DNA of 64,000 nucleotides from assembly GCF_042654345.1 (NCBI RefSeq), contig NZ_JBHSGB010000002.1, forward strand, positions 165,105-229,104, read 5' to 3'. How positions within the stretch are numbered: the first letter of the stretch is position 1; each line of letters starts with the position of its first letter. The notes under the pieces were generated by a model that saw only the letters and a program-made list of their open reading frames with translations, had not been told where the DNA came from and did not search any database. This document shows, piece after piece, positions 1-8,351 of the stretch. The translations under genes were made by a program, and so were the position numbers. This DNA is from Pararheinheimera marina. Lineage in GTDB: Bacteria > Pseudomonadota > Gammaproteobacteria > Enterobacterales > Alteromonadaceae.

Positions 1-92
1 TTAGTAGAAGTCACGAGCCAAATCACTGAACATACGCAGTGGTACGCCCAATTAAGGCCAGGTAGTCATAGTTATGCCAACGTGACCATCAC
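1..92 (-). other. unassigned edge sequence, possible gene debris
   Basis: On the minus strand a short open frame ends in TAA at the very edge of the window (tail reads LGVPLRMFSDLARDFY), but it is closed by another stop about 16 codons upstream, and a second frame is open for a similar length. I cannot connect either to a family. It could be the decayed end of a mobile-element gene next to the recombinase, or chance. Confidence 0.2.
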
Positions 93-329
93 TTAACTGA
101 TGTCACTGATTAGCGTATTCGCTTCACCAGCCCAAATACCGGTTCCACGACCCTCTCGAACCCTCAGGTTCAAGCTTTTGCTAAGAGATGCGATGCACCC
201 TATTGGAAATATCTGATTAATGTATACAACCCTATCAATCCCCGAAGGTAATTGTTCAGGTTTATCAAAGGCCAACGGCGCATATGCCAAACCTTTGTCT
301 TTTTGAACTCCTTTATCAATTAATGCCAT
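93..329 (-). CDS. hypothetical 78-residue protein downstream of the recombinase
   Basis: A 78-codon frame follows the tyrosine recombinase gene on the same strand after a gap of about 117 bp. I see no signal peptide, membrane segment or known motif, and there is no convincing ribosome binding site before the ATG, so it may be a remnant rather than an active gene. Its position suggests it belongs to the same integrated element as the recombinase. I do not recognise the protein, and expression is unproven. Confidence 0.3.
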   Translation of the reverse strand: MALIDKGVQKDKGLAYAPLAFDKPEQLPSGIDRVVYINQIFPIGCIASLSKSLNLRVREGRGTGIWAGEANTLISDIS

Positions 330-446
330 GTGTCATTCAAACAACACGGTTTTTTACCGCACAAACAACTATTGGAAATTGTATGACCGCTGTATTAGTT
401 CTTTGGGAAACACAGCAGTAACCACCAGTGAGGGAACCAATGGTTG

Positions 447-1637
447 CTAATAGACCTTAAACTCTTCATGTAACTTTTGCAAGGCGAGATGTGCTAAAAA
501 TCTTATTTCTTTGTCCGCATAAAGCTCATGCTGGTTACTTGTTTTCGACCATCCCCCCATATACCTCATGACCTTTTTGAACTTCTCACTTTCAATTGGC
601 ATCTCTAGAACGCGAGCAAAATCCTCAAACGTCGAATAACGGAACCGATGTGCTTCGATAGAGGAAAACACCAACTTCTTCGTATTCCCGACCTTTTCGA
701 TCCGATTCAGCATTTTGCCTAATCCGCTGATGCTTAATGGAGCAGGGTGTTTACTACTGTTCAGAAACAGATATGGCGCAGCTTTTTGCGCCTCCCTTTT
801 TCGATACTTACGACCAGTCTTGATATAGTGATCAATCTGCATGGCCAGCCCCTCAGAAATGGGGATTAACCTCGAATTCGTTTTCGCATCTGGAGGCAAT
901 GTGCGTGGATCTTCATGCAAGAACACGTTATGGGACACCAGCAAAAAGTACGTCATCCCAAATGCAATATCGAATTCTGACTGAACTGCGTTGCAGCGGA
1001 GCGACAGCAACTCTCCGGTTCGGATACCAGTCTGATACAATATATTGATAATAAGCCAATTACGCTCACGAACACGTGATTGAAATGGGTTTGTATTGCT
1101 AAGCGGGTGGACCAACTCCATCATCGCCATTCGTTCCACGTGCGAAAACCCCTCCCGTTTGACCTTTAGCGTGTTGACCTTCTGTCCTGACAGGAAATCA
1201 AATAGATCGTTGATAAGGAAGCCCACTTTGGCCACATATGAGTCCTTGTCAAGACGGGTGTCTCTGAAACGATTCATCAGGTAGTGCAGAAACGATTTGA
1301 CCTCGCGGCAACGATCCATAAAGGTAGATGCACTCAGGTACAAGTCATCTTCTTTAGGGTTCAACTTGTAACGTAGGCGAGTAGCCAGCGACGCCTGCTC
1401 TGCATAAGTCAGACCTTCACCTGATTTGATCCGGTCAAACAAATCAATCTTGTGATCTGAAGCCCAGTTTAACAGCAACACTACGTTGCGGGCACGTCGA
1501 CATTTTGTTCGATATGCCTGATTGTAAATCCCTGCGAAGTACAGATTGGGTAGGACCGGAGGAATGTAGCCAATTTCATCAATCAACACCTGTCGCTCAC
1601 CATTCGCAAGCTCGACATGTTTTACAACATAGGTCAT
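447..1637 (-). CDS. tyrosine recombinase / site-specific integrase
   Basis: A 396-residue phage-integrase-family enzyme that would cut and rejoin DNA at specific sites through a 3'-phosphotyrosine intermediate. The catalytic set is visible: Arg206 in GIRTGE, a likely Lys252, the HxxR box at 330-333 (HRFR), Trp363 in GGWS at the usual His/Trp position, and the nucleophile Tyr373 in HELYAD. Residues 1-170 form a long SAM-like/core-binding region rich in basic residues. No transposase, excisionase or phage gene is next to it, so it looks like the integrase of a small or decayed element, or one end of a larger island extending left of the window. The flanking DNA (1638-1857) is AT-rich. Confidence in the family is high; the element type is unknown. 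Confidence 0.85.
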   Translation of the reverse strand: MTYVVKHVELANGERQVLIDEIGYIPPVLPNLYFAGIYNQAYRTKCRRARNVVLLLNWASDHKIDLFDRIKSGEGLTYAEQASLATRLRYKLNPKEDDLYLSASTFMDRCREVKSFLHYLMNRFRDTRLDKDSYVAKVGFLINDLFDFLSGQKVNTLKVKREGFSHVERMAMMELVHPLSNTNPFQSRVRERNWLIINILYQTGIRTGELLSLRCNAVQSEFDIAFGMTYFLLVSHNVFLHEDPRTLPPDAKTNSRLIPISEGLAMQIDHYIKTGRKYRKREAQKAAPYLFLNSSKHPAPLSISGLGKMLNRIEKVGNTKKLVFSSIEAHRFRYSTFEDFARVLEMPIESEKFKKVMRYMGGWSKTSNQHELYADKEIRFLAHLALQKLHEEFKVY

Positions 1638-1857
1638 ATAAACAACTCCTGACGTGGTTGACAGGACTGTAGCAGCTCTCCGGCAAATATCAAAAAAGTA
1701 AATTAAAACATAAAGATACTTGTATTATGTTACAAGCTATTTTGCCAAAAACCCGACCCAAGGCATATTTCATGAACTGATCCAACGTATTGCGAGTCCT
1801 CATGCCATGTTATCAACCATTAATATTCAGATAGAGCGTACGTGCAATGGGAGTTAA

Positions 1858-2823
1858 TTAACTCGGAACAGGGAATTCCTGCCTGAATCGAGCCGCCAAT
1901 TGCAGACGTCCAAATTCGGCCACCAAATAATCAACAAACACCCTCGTTTTAGCAGGCATCAGGCCGGCCCCTGCTGGGTGACTGCTGAAATAAAGATTGA
2001 TACTGCCTAAATCGGCATACCAATCTGGTAAGACCCGTACCAGGCGACCAGACTGGAGATGAGCAACAGCATGTGGCATGGCAAGCGCTGCAACGCCCAT
2101 TCTAAGCAAAGCGGCACGAGTTAATGCATCAGGATCATCGGCAATAAATCGTGCATTGAGAATAGGCGTTACTGTTTCACCAGCAGGACCCTTAAACCCG
2201 TACTGATGAAGCTTACCACTCTGGGGGGAACGCATTTGCACTGCAGGCCACTGACTAAGTTCTGAGGGATGTGATGGATATCCTCTTTCGTGCAATAACT
2301 CCGGAGCAGCAACCCAAATCACATGCACAGGTGCAAGCCTTCGGGCTATGACACCAGGTGCCAACTCAATGCCACCACCAATAGCAGCGTCGAAGCCCTC
2401 CTCAACTAAATGCACCTGTCGGTTCGATAATTGCCAATCCAGACGTACCGCAGGATAACGGGCCAGAAACTCAGGCATCAACGGCAGTATGTGCTCCAGC
2501 CCAAAACCAGGGCTCAGGCTCAGCCGCAACGTACCTGCTGGTTGGCCAGCATTCTGACTGATATCTGCTATCGCCGTCTGGATACCAGTCAGGTTTCCTC
2601 TCACTGCCTGCAAAAATTGTTCGCCTGCTTCGGTCAGCAATAACTTACGGGTGCTGCGCTGAAACAGTTGTACTCCCAGGTTTTTTTCCAGTTGCGCCAC
2701 ATTTCGAGACACCGCCGCAGGCGTCAGGGCAAGCAGCCGGGCCGCCGCGGAGAAGCTGTGCTGTTCAGCACTGCGAACAAAAGATTCAAGGTTTGATAAG
2801 GCTTCCATCCGATCTGTTGCCAT
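1858..2823 (-). CDS. LysR-family transcriptional regulator
   Basis: A 321-residue LysR-type regulator. The N-terminal winged helix-turn-helix spans roughly residues 8-67 (SFSAAARLLALTPAAVSRNV followed by a QLEKNLGVQLFQRS wing), followed by a periplasmic-binding-protein-like effector domain. It is transcribed divergently from the SDR / oxidoreductase / MFS operon at 2978-5575, the usual arrangement for a LysR protein controlling its neighbour. A palindromic T-N11-A site lies in the shared intergenic region. The effector is unknown; by analogy with LysR-SDR pairs it may be a small electrophile or phenolic compound, but the sequence does not show this. Confidence 0.88.
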   Translation of the reverse strand: MATDRMEALSNLESFVRSAEQHSFSAAARLLALTPAAVSRNVAQLEKNLGVQLFQRSTRKLLLTEAGEQFLQAVRGNLTGIQTAIADISQNAGQPAGTLRLSLSPGFGLEHILPLMPEFLARYPAVRLDWQLSNRQVHLVEEGFDAAIGGGIELAPGVIARRLAPVHVIWVAAPELLHERGYPSHPSELSQWPAVQMRSPQSGKLHQYGFKGPAGETVTPILNARFIADDPDALTRAALLRMGVAALAMPHAVAHLQSGRLVRVLPDWYADLGSINLYFSSHPAGAGLMPAKTRVFVDYLVAEFGRLQLAARFRQEFPVPS

Positions 2824-2873
2824 TCCGTGTTCATGTGATTCACAGTCAAGCTTAGGCTGTTCAAGCTGCCATC

Positions 2874-2890
2874 TTCAAGTTTAACTTGAA
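2874..2890. promoter_or_regulatory. LysR-type operator (TTCAAG-N5-CTTGAA)
   Basis: A perfect 6-bp inverted repeat, TTCAAG and CTTGAA separated by TTTAA, satisfies the T-N11-A rule for LysR boxes. It sits between the divergent LysR gene and the SDR operon. A related half-site (TTCAAG) occurs upstream at about 2859. The probable ligand is the neighbouring LysR protein. Confidence 0.6.
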
Positions 2891-2977
2891 ATTAATTCCA
2901 TTGATTACCGGCTACTGGAGGTGGATTCAGTTTTCTATAGTGACACTGCACTGACAACATCACTTGAGGAAAACATC

Positions 2978-3727
2978 ATGTCTGCAACCACTAAACTGCA
3001 AAACAAAATCGCCATCGTTACCGGTGGTTCACGTTCAATAGGCGCAGCCATTGTGCGTCGCTTGGCCGCTGAAGGCGCCACTGTGGCATTTACTTACAAT
3101 GCCTCTCCTGAAAAAGCCGAAGCACTGGTCTCGGAAATTCAGGCGGCCGGCGGTAAAGCACTGGCTATCCAGGCCGATGCCGGCAATCCAGAAGCGGTGC
3201 GCCAAGCCGTAAACCAAGTGGCAGCCAGCTTCGGCAAAGTCGATATTCTGGTGAATAACGCCGGGATTAGTGTTTTGGGTCAGCCAGAGCAGATTGCCTT
3301 CACTGACTTTGAACGCATTCTGGCCGTCAATGTGACCGGCGTCTTTGTTGCCACTCAGGAAGCCTTGAAACACATGGGAACCGGTGGCCGTATCATCCAT
3401 ATCGGCAGCTCTATGGTGCAGTATGCGGCTTTCGGCACCGCTTCCGCTTATACCCTGACCAAAGGGGCCGTTGCCGGTTTCAGTAGAGGCCTGGTCCGTG
3501 ATCTGGGCCCAAGAGGCATCACTGTGAATACCGTCCACCCGGGCCCAACCGACAGCGACATGAACCCTGCCGACGGTGCAGTCGCAGACTTCGTTCGGCC
3601 AAACATCGCGGTCGGACGTTATGGTCAGGGTGCAGACATCGCAAGTGCTGTCACCTTCCTTGCCAGTGACGAAGCCGCTTTCGTGACCGGAGCTGAACTG
3701 TTAGTCGATGGCGGTTTTACCGCATAA
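2978..3727 (+). CDS. short-chain dehydrogenase/reductase (SDR)
   Basis: A classical SDR oxidoreductase of 249 residues using NAD(P)H on an unknown carbonyl/alcohol. Visible motifs are the cofactor loop TGGSRSIG, NNAG in strand 4, and the Ser-Tyr-Lys catalytic set (GSS then SAYTLTK). The C-terminal GAELLVDGGF is typical of FabG-like members. The frame is open 19 codons further upstream, but the ATG at 2978 has a GAGGA ribosome binding site 7 nt before it and starts immediately before the Rossmann fold, so I chose it. It is first in a probable operon with the NADP-binding protein 10 bp downstream and an MFS transporter, divergent from the LysR gene. Confidence 0.9.
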   Translation: MSATTKLQNKIAIVTGGSRSIGAAIVRRLAAEGATVAFTYNASPEKAEALVSEIQAAGGKALAIQADAGNPEAVRQAVNQVAASFGKVDILVNNAGISVLGQPEQIAFTDFERILAVNVTGVFVATQEALKHMGTGGRIIHIGSSMVQYAAFGTASAYTLTKGAVAGFSRGLVRDLGPRGITVNTVHPGPTDSDMNPADGAVADFVRPNIAVGRYGQGADIASAVTFLASDEAAFVTGAELLVDGGFTA

Positions 3728-3737
3728 GGAGCTTATG

Positions 3738-4334
3738 ATGAACACAATCAGCATTATTGGCGCAGGAAGTATTGGCAGTGCCATTGCTCACCTGCTGGCT
3801 CAGGCCGGGATCCCGTTTGCAATTGCCAACAGCAGAGGTCCTGCTTCGCTGGCAGCTTTAGTGGAGGAGTTAGGTCCAACCGCAAAGGCGGTGTCCGCGA
3901 GCGAAGCAGCCAAGGCTGACCTGGTATTCCTGGCCGTCAACTGGTCAAAAATACCCTCCGCAGTCCAGGGGCTTGGCCCCTGGGATGGACGAATTGTGGT
4001 CGATACCAACAATCCCATTGAAGCCCCGGCCTTTAAAGCGGTCGATTTGCAGGGGCAGGCATCCAGTGCTGTGGTTGCCTCTCTTGTACCGGGGGCGAGG
4101 GTCGTAAAAGCGTTTAATCATTTGCCACCAGCCTTACTGGCACAACCCAGTGCGAAAGGTGGCAAACGGGTCATGTTTTACTCCGGCGAAAACACCGCGG
4201 CCAAAGCGGTTGTTGCCAAACTGATTGCTCAACTCGGTTTTGCGGGCATTGATTTGGGTGGCACTGAACAAGGTCGGCTGGCCCAGTTTCCGGGTGGCCC
4301 CTTACCTGCCTTAGATCTGGTGAAATTTGGTTGA
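3738..4334 (+). CDS. NAD(P)-binding oxidoreductase, F420H2:NADP reductase-like
   Basis: About 198 residues with an N-terminal Rossmann fold (SIIGAGSIGSAIAHLLAQAG, then a basic/serine region after strand 2 suggesting NADP) and the VDTNNP and VKAFNH segments typical of the coenzyme F420-dependent NADP oxidoreductase-like family (PF03807 type). In proteobacteria these proteins probably act as NADPH-dependent reductases without F420. Two adjacent ATGs (3735 and 3738) are possible; the second has an AAGGA site at 7 nt. Lies between the SDR and MFS genes, so likely part of the same detoxification or metabolite-reduction operon. Substrate unknown. Confidence 0.8.
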   Translation: MNTISIIGAGSIGSAIAHLLAQAGIPFAIANSRGPASLAALVEELGPTAKAVSASEAAKADLVFLAVNWSKIPSAVQGLGPWDGRIVVDTNNPIEAPAFKAVDLQGQASSAVVASLVPGARVVKAFNHLPPALLAQPSAKGGKRVMFYSGENTAAKAVVAKLIAQLGFAGIDLGGTEQGRLAQFPGGPLPALDLVKFG

Positions 4335-4375
4335 TCCACAGGCCGGCACTGCCGGCCTGATTCATTGAGGAATTT

Positions 4376-5575
4376 ATGCACATATCTGATAAAACGCCAT
4401 TAGAGAGCACCTGGCCAGCAGTCGCCACTGTGGGCGTAGGTGCCTTTGCTCTGGTGACAACTGAATTCTTACCTGTTGGACTGTTACCTAACATTGCAGC
4501 GGATCTGGCCATCACGGAAGGTCAAGCGGGTCTGATGGTTACGCTACCAGGCTTTTTGGCCGCACTGGCAGCCCCGTTAACCTTGCAATGGGCTGCTCGG
4601 CTTGATCGTCGTTTTTTGCTGGTTGGTCTCTTGGGTTTGCTGGCGATCTCTAACGCTTTGGTCTCGGTAGCAGACACATTTTGGATACTACTGGTTGGAC
4701 GAGTTATGCTGGGACTTGCCGTTGGCAGCTTCTGGACCATTGCTGGGACCCTAGGGTTCCGGCTCCGACCTGCGCAGGGAGCCAGAGCAACAGCGCTGAT
4801 CTTCTCGGGCGTGTCCCTTGGCACAGTAGCGGGAGTGCCTGCTGGTACCCTACTCGGCGATTGGCTTGGCTGGCGGGTAGTATTTGAAGTTGCGGCTGTA
4901 ACTTCAATGCTGGTGGCTCTGGCACTTTACCGGTTGCTACCTTCCTTGCCGAGCCAAACCCAGACTGGAGCTGCAGCGCTATTCAAACTGATGAATGAAC
5001 CCAGTCCACGGCTAGGTCTGCTTGCTGTTTTATTGGTCTTCAGTGGTCAGTTTGCAGCCTATACCTATGTTGCGCCCTATCTGGACGGACTGATTGGCCT
5101 GAATTCACAGATGCTCAGCCTTGCGCTCTTAGTGTTCGGTGTTGCCGGTTTTATAGGAAATGGCCTAGGGGCGACACTGATCAATAAAGGCATACAGACT
5201 GCCATGGCAGTAACATTGATCTTGATGGCTGCCCCAATGCTAATACTTGCGGCTCTACCCTCGCTCCAACTTGCGGTCAGCAGTGTAGTGTTCGTCCTGA
5301 TACTCCTTTGGGGACTGGGATTTGGGTTGCTGCCGATGGTGATGCAAAGTTGGCTATTTTCTCTTGCTCCAACGCAGCCTGAGACTATGGGCGCAGTCTT
5401 TGTTTGCAGCGCTCAAGTGTCGATTGGTATCGGCGCATTGGGGGGTGGCCTGTTGGTGGACAATCTTGGTGTCGTTACGGCAATGGCTGCAGGTGGCGTA
5501 CTGGCAGGTATTACATTGCTCGTATTGCGGTCACACCGACTAAATGTAAATCAGCAAGAAACGAAAGCAATCTAG
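4376..5575 (+). CDS. MFS efflux transporter (DHA1 family, AraJ/YdeA-like)
   Basis: A 399-residue, 12-TM major facilitator. The N-terminal helix carries the TTEFLPVGLLP motif typical of AraJ/SotB/NepI-type proton-driven exporters, and a motif-A-like ARLDRR loop follows TM2. These proteins export sugars, nucleosides or drugs. It starts 41 bp after the oxidoreductase gene with a GAGGAA ribosome binding site, so it is probably cotranscribed with the SDR and the NADP-binding protein under the LysR regulator. The likely joint role is reduction and export of a toxic compound; that is inference from context. Confidence 0.87.
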   Translation: MHISDKTPLESTWPAVATVGVGAFALVTTEFLPVGLLPNIAADLAITEGQAGLMVTLPGFLAALAAPLTLQWAARLDRRFLLVGLLGLLAISNALVSVADTFWILLVGRVMLGLAVGSFWTIAGTLGFRLRPAQGARATALIFSGVSLGTVAGVPAGTLLGDWLGWRVVFEVAAVTSMLVALALYRLLPSLPSQTQTGAAALFKLMNEPSPRLGLLAVLLVFSGQFAAYTYVAPYLDGLIGLNSQMLSLALLVFGVAGFIGNGLGATLINKGIQTAMAVTLILMAAPMLILAALPSLQLAVSSVVFVLILLWGLGFGLLPMVMQSWLFSLAPTQPETMGAVFVCSAQVSIGIGALGGGLLVDNLGVVTAMAAGGVLAGITLLVLRSHRLNVNQQETKAI

Positions 5576-5594
5576 TTTTTGCCCTGCCCGCCAC

Positions 5595-5652
5595 ATCCGT
5601 TTTCAAATACGACACTCAATACGGACAGCGAGATTTTGGTTTGAAAACGGAT
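5595..5652. repeat. 13-bp perfect inverted repeat with 32-bp spacer
   Basis: ATCCGTTTTCAAA at 5595-5607 is matched exactly by TTTGAAAACGGAT at 5640-5652. It lies just after the MFS stop codon in the convergent gap before ssb. No U-tract follows, so it is not a standard Rho-independent terminator. It may form a long-looped hairpin or be a protein-binding site or a miniature element remnant. Confidence 0.6.
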
Positions 5653-5862
5653 CTCAACTTTCATCATCACGTCGAAATGAACGGCTCGGCGCCACGAAAA
5701 AATACCTGAGGGCATTCGCTCATATGCGCTTCATCACTTTTATTATACTGCGGCGTATTTTGATGGTTTTTACGGAATGAGCTCCACAAGATTTATACGT
5801 TATAAAATAAAAGGTGTGTGAACGGCAGTTGTTAACGAATTGATCCGTTATATTTTTGACAG
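5653..5862. other. non-coding gap between the MFS gene and the ssb terminator
   Basis: The MFS-ssb interval is about 370 bp. Apart from the 13-bp inverted repeat and the ssb terminator I find no gene-like frame here; the DNA is AT-richer than its neighbours, with short frames lacking ribosome binding sites. Confidence 0.5.
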
Positions 5863-5904
5863 GAAAAAACAAAGGGTAAGTAACTGATTTGTCTACTTAC
5901 CCTT
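5863..5904 (-). terminator. Rho-independent terminator of the MFS-ssb transcript
   Basis: Read on the minus strand, an 11-bp stem (AAGGGTAAGTA at 5872-5882 pairing with 5894-5904) is followed by a run of six T residues. It lies 45 bp beyond the ssb stop codon. Confidence 0.8.
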
Positions 5905-5948
5905 GTTAAATATTATGCTCTTACGTTATATAATTATAAAATTCCGGG

Positions 5949-6596
5949 TCAGAACGGAATATCGTCATCAAAGTCGATTGGTGGTTCCATCGGCGCACGT
6001 TGCTGCGGTGCATTCTGGTTAAAACCGCCTTGCTGACCACCAAAGTTGTTGCTCTGCTGGTTAAAGTTGTTTTGTGCCGGACGCTGCTGGTAACCCTGGT
6101 TTTGTGGTTGCTGCTGTGGCTGGAAACCACTTTGAGCCGGAGCCTGTTGCTGTGGCATGCGCTGTTGTGGTGCCTGGTTTTGTTGGAAACCGCCCTGACC
6201 ACCCCCCTGGTTAGCGCCACCCATCTGGCCGCCGCCCATGCTGGCACCCTGGCCTTCACCACGGCCATCTAACATCTGCAAATCGCTGGCAATAATTTCT
6301 GTGGTGTAACGCTCGACACCGTCTTTATCCTGCCATTTACGCGTTTTCAGCCGACCTTCCAGGTAAACCTTACTGCCTTTACGCAGATATTCACCGGCAA
6401 TTTCTGCCAGACGCTGATAAATCACCACGCGGTGCCATTCAGTTTGTTCTTTGCGTTCATTCGTTGCTTTGTCCGTCCAGCTTTCTGACGTTGCAACAGT
6501 TAAATTGGCGACTGCGCCACCTGTTGGCATATAACGGACTTCCGGATCAGTACCCAGGTTACCAATCAGGATTACTTTATTAATTCCACGAGCCAT
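5949..6596 (-). CDS. ssb: single-stranded DNA-binding protein
   Basis: The essential SSB that coats ssDNA during replication, repair and recombination. The 215-residue protein has the OB-fold start MARGINKVILIGNLGTDPEV over about residues 1-110, a long Gln/Gly/Asn-rich disordered linker (about 115-200), and the conserved acidic tip DFDDDIPF that recruits partner proteins. The start follows an AGGAG-like site. It lies 12 bp after the MFS gene, so it may be cotranscribed with it. In many gammaproteobacteria ssb, an MFS gene and uvrA are neighbours, and that layout is kept here apart from an inserted TonB receptor gene. Confidence 0.97.
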   Translation of the reverse strand: MARGINKVILIGNLGTDPEVRYMPTGGAVANLTVATSESWTDKATNERKEQTEWHRVVIYQRLAEIAGEYLRKGSKVYLEGRLKTRKWQDKDGVERYTTEIIASDLQMLDGRGEGQGASMGGGQMGGANQGGGQGGFQQNQAPQQRMPQQQAPAQSGFQPQQQPQNQGYQQRPAQNNFNQQSNNFGGQQGGFNQNAPQQRAPMEPPIDFDDDIPF

Positions 6597-6608
6597 GCGA
6601 CTTTCTCC

Positions 6609-7979
6609 TCAACTTTCGCGGCTGCCGCCGGCAACCAAAGACTGTGCCTCGGCCAGATTAAAATTCTGCTGACCCACTTTCAGATAACAGCGTTGTTCTG
6701 CCACCAGCACGGTGGCTTCCTGCACTCCAGGCAGGTGACATAAGCGCGCCGCCAACGCATCGGCAGCGGCCTGATTGGCCACATTCACGGGCAGGGATAA
6801 GCGTTGCGAACGCTCTGGCACTGTCATGCTACTGGCACAGACCAGCCATATTAAACCAATCAGCGCGAGGAAAACAAACAGGCTTTCACTACCCAGCTCA
6901 CCGGAAATCCAGCCACCGAAAAGACCGCCTAAAAAGGCACCAAAAAATTGCGCACTGGCATAAGTGCCCATGGCCGTGCCTTTTAAACCGGCAGGCGCAA
7001 TACGCGACAACAAGGCTGGCATACTGGCTTCCAGGTAGTTGAAGCCGGTAAAAAACAACAACAGCGCCAGCGCGATGCACCACAACTGCTGATTGCTTAA
7101 AATTAACACAAAACTAACAATAAGCAGACTGACCGCCAGTAAAAGGAAGCTTTTTTCCTGCTGTTTGCGGCTGGCGACGATCATTAGCGGCACCATAGCC
7201 ACAAAGGCCAACAGGATCACCGGTAAATAAAGCTGCCAGTGCGAGGCTGACAAAAACTGCTGCTGTTCCAACAACGGCGGCAACACCACAAAGATGGCGG
7301 TCAGCAGCATATGTAGCACCAACACACCAAAGTTCAGCCGCAGCAATTGTGGGTGGCTGAACAGCGCAGCAATTTTACCCGGTGTGGCCAGGGTTTCAGC
7401 ACCAGCGACTTTATGGGCAGCTTCCGGCACCACTTTCCACACCAGCAGAATTCCGCACAGGGCTATACCAGCGGTAAACCAGAAAATACCACTTAAGCCT
7501 GCGGCCGCCGCAATGGCCGGGCCCGCCACCATGGCCACCGCAAACGACAGGCCTATGGTCATGCCGATCACCGCCATCACTTTTGGTCTTTGTTCTTCGC
7601 GGGTGACATCTGATGCCAGTGCCAGCACAGCACCGGAAATAGCGCCCATGCCCTGCAACACCCGGCCAGCTGTCACGCCGTACACCGAGTCGGACAGAGC
7701 CGCGACCACTGAGCCCAGCACAAACAGGGCTAAACCAGTGAACATCACCGGCTTACGGCCAAAGCGGTCAGACGCCCAGCCCATAGGAATTTGCAGTACA
7801 GCCTGGGTCAGGCCATAAGCACCAATAGCTAACCCTATCCATAAAGGTGAAAAGCCAATCAGGTCTTGGCCAAAAATGGCAAACACCGGGATCAGCATAA
7901 ATAAACCTAACATCCTGAAGGCAAAAACCAGCGCCAGCGAAATCGCGGCACGCCGCTCGACAGCGGTTAAATGTTGCAT
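6609..7979 (-). CDS. YajR-like MFS transporter with C-terminal YAM domain
   Basis: A 12-TM major facilitator with an extra soluble C-terminal domain. TM1-12 cover about residues 10-385, with the motif-A loop GWASDRFGRKP after TM2. The last ~65 residues (LPVNVANQAAADALAARLCH onward) look like the ferredoxin-like YAM domain of E. coli YajR. The substrate is unknown; the family is proton-driven. The frame also opens at a GTG 6 nt earlier; I chose the ATG. It is followed 12 bp later by ssb on the same strand. This is the MFS gene commonly found between ssb and uvrA. Confidence 0.88.
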   Translation of the reverse strand: MQHLTAVERRAAISLALVFAFRMLGLFMLIPVFAIFGQDLIGFSPLWIGLAIGAYGLTQAVLQIPMGWASDRFGRKPVMFTGLALFVLGSVVAALSDSVYGVTAGRVLQGMGAISGAVLALASDVTREEQRPKVMAVIGMTIGLSFAVAMVAGPAIAAAAGLSGIFWFTAGIALCGILLVWKVVPEAAHKVAGAETLATPGKIAALFSHPQLLRLNFGVLVLHMLLTAIFVVLPPLLEQQQFLSASHWQLYLPVILLAFVAMVPLMIVASRKQQEKSFLLLAVSLLIVSFVLILSNQQLWCIALALLLFFTGFNYLEASMPALLSRIAPAGLKGTAMGTYASAQFFGAFLGGLFGGWISGELGSESLFVFLALIGLIWLVCASSMTVPERSQRLSLPVNVANQAAADALAARLCHLPGVQEATVLVAEQRCYLKVGQQNFNLAEAQSLVAGGSRES

Positions 7980-8013
7980 CAGCACAAAATCTCAAAGGAC
8001 AGACGGGATTTCA

Positions 8014-8039
8014 GGGCCTGAACTCGGAGTTTCAGGCCC
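8014..8039. repeat. 9-bp inverted repeat upstream of the MFS-ssb operon
   Basis: GGGCCTGAA at 8014-8022 is mirrored exactly by TTCAGGCCC at 8031-8039 with an 8-nt spacer. It falls within about 60 bp upstream of the MFS start, where it could form a leader hairpin or an operator. No LexA-like site is evident here. Confidence 0.5.
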
Positions 8040-8351
8040 ACCAACGAGGCGGCGATTCTAGCACAGCTGCGCGGGCAGCCACAGCGCCGAATGCCATGTG
8101 TTACTGGGTAACATTAATCATGTGAAATAAAAAAGTCACCAAATATAACAATTAATTATAAAGAGCTGTTTTTTCACCAAATAATGTTTACATATTCGCC
8201 ATCATGGTACAAAGTAACATCAGAGCTTGACTTATTTGGTAGTGATGTCGGGTTTCACCAGGATAAACAACAGCAACATGAATCCGCTTTGTCTGTAGTT
8301 GCGCTGCCGGCAAAGCAGAATGGGACACAACAAGAAACGAGACTAAAAACC
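8040..8351. other. AT-rich promoter region of the TonB-dependent receptor gene
   Basis: About 310 bp between the divergent MFS and receptor genes. It is AT-rich around 8110-8200 and carries no separate gene. The receptor frame is open back to 8184, but that stretch lacks signal-peptide character, so I treat it as leader sequence. Confidence 0.4.

Noticed and set aside
3035..3538. 167-codon minus-strand frame inside the SDR gene
   Set aside because: Fully covered by the SDR coding sequence; product looks like a reverse-frame shadow.
5595..5652. Integron attC site
   Set aside because: The arms do not carry the GTTRRRY/RYYYAAC core sites, and no IntI-type insert is seen in the nearby recombinase.
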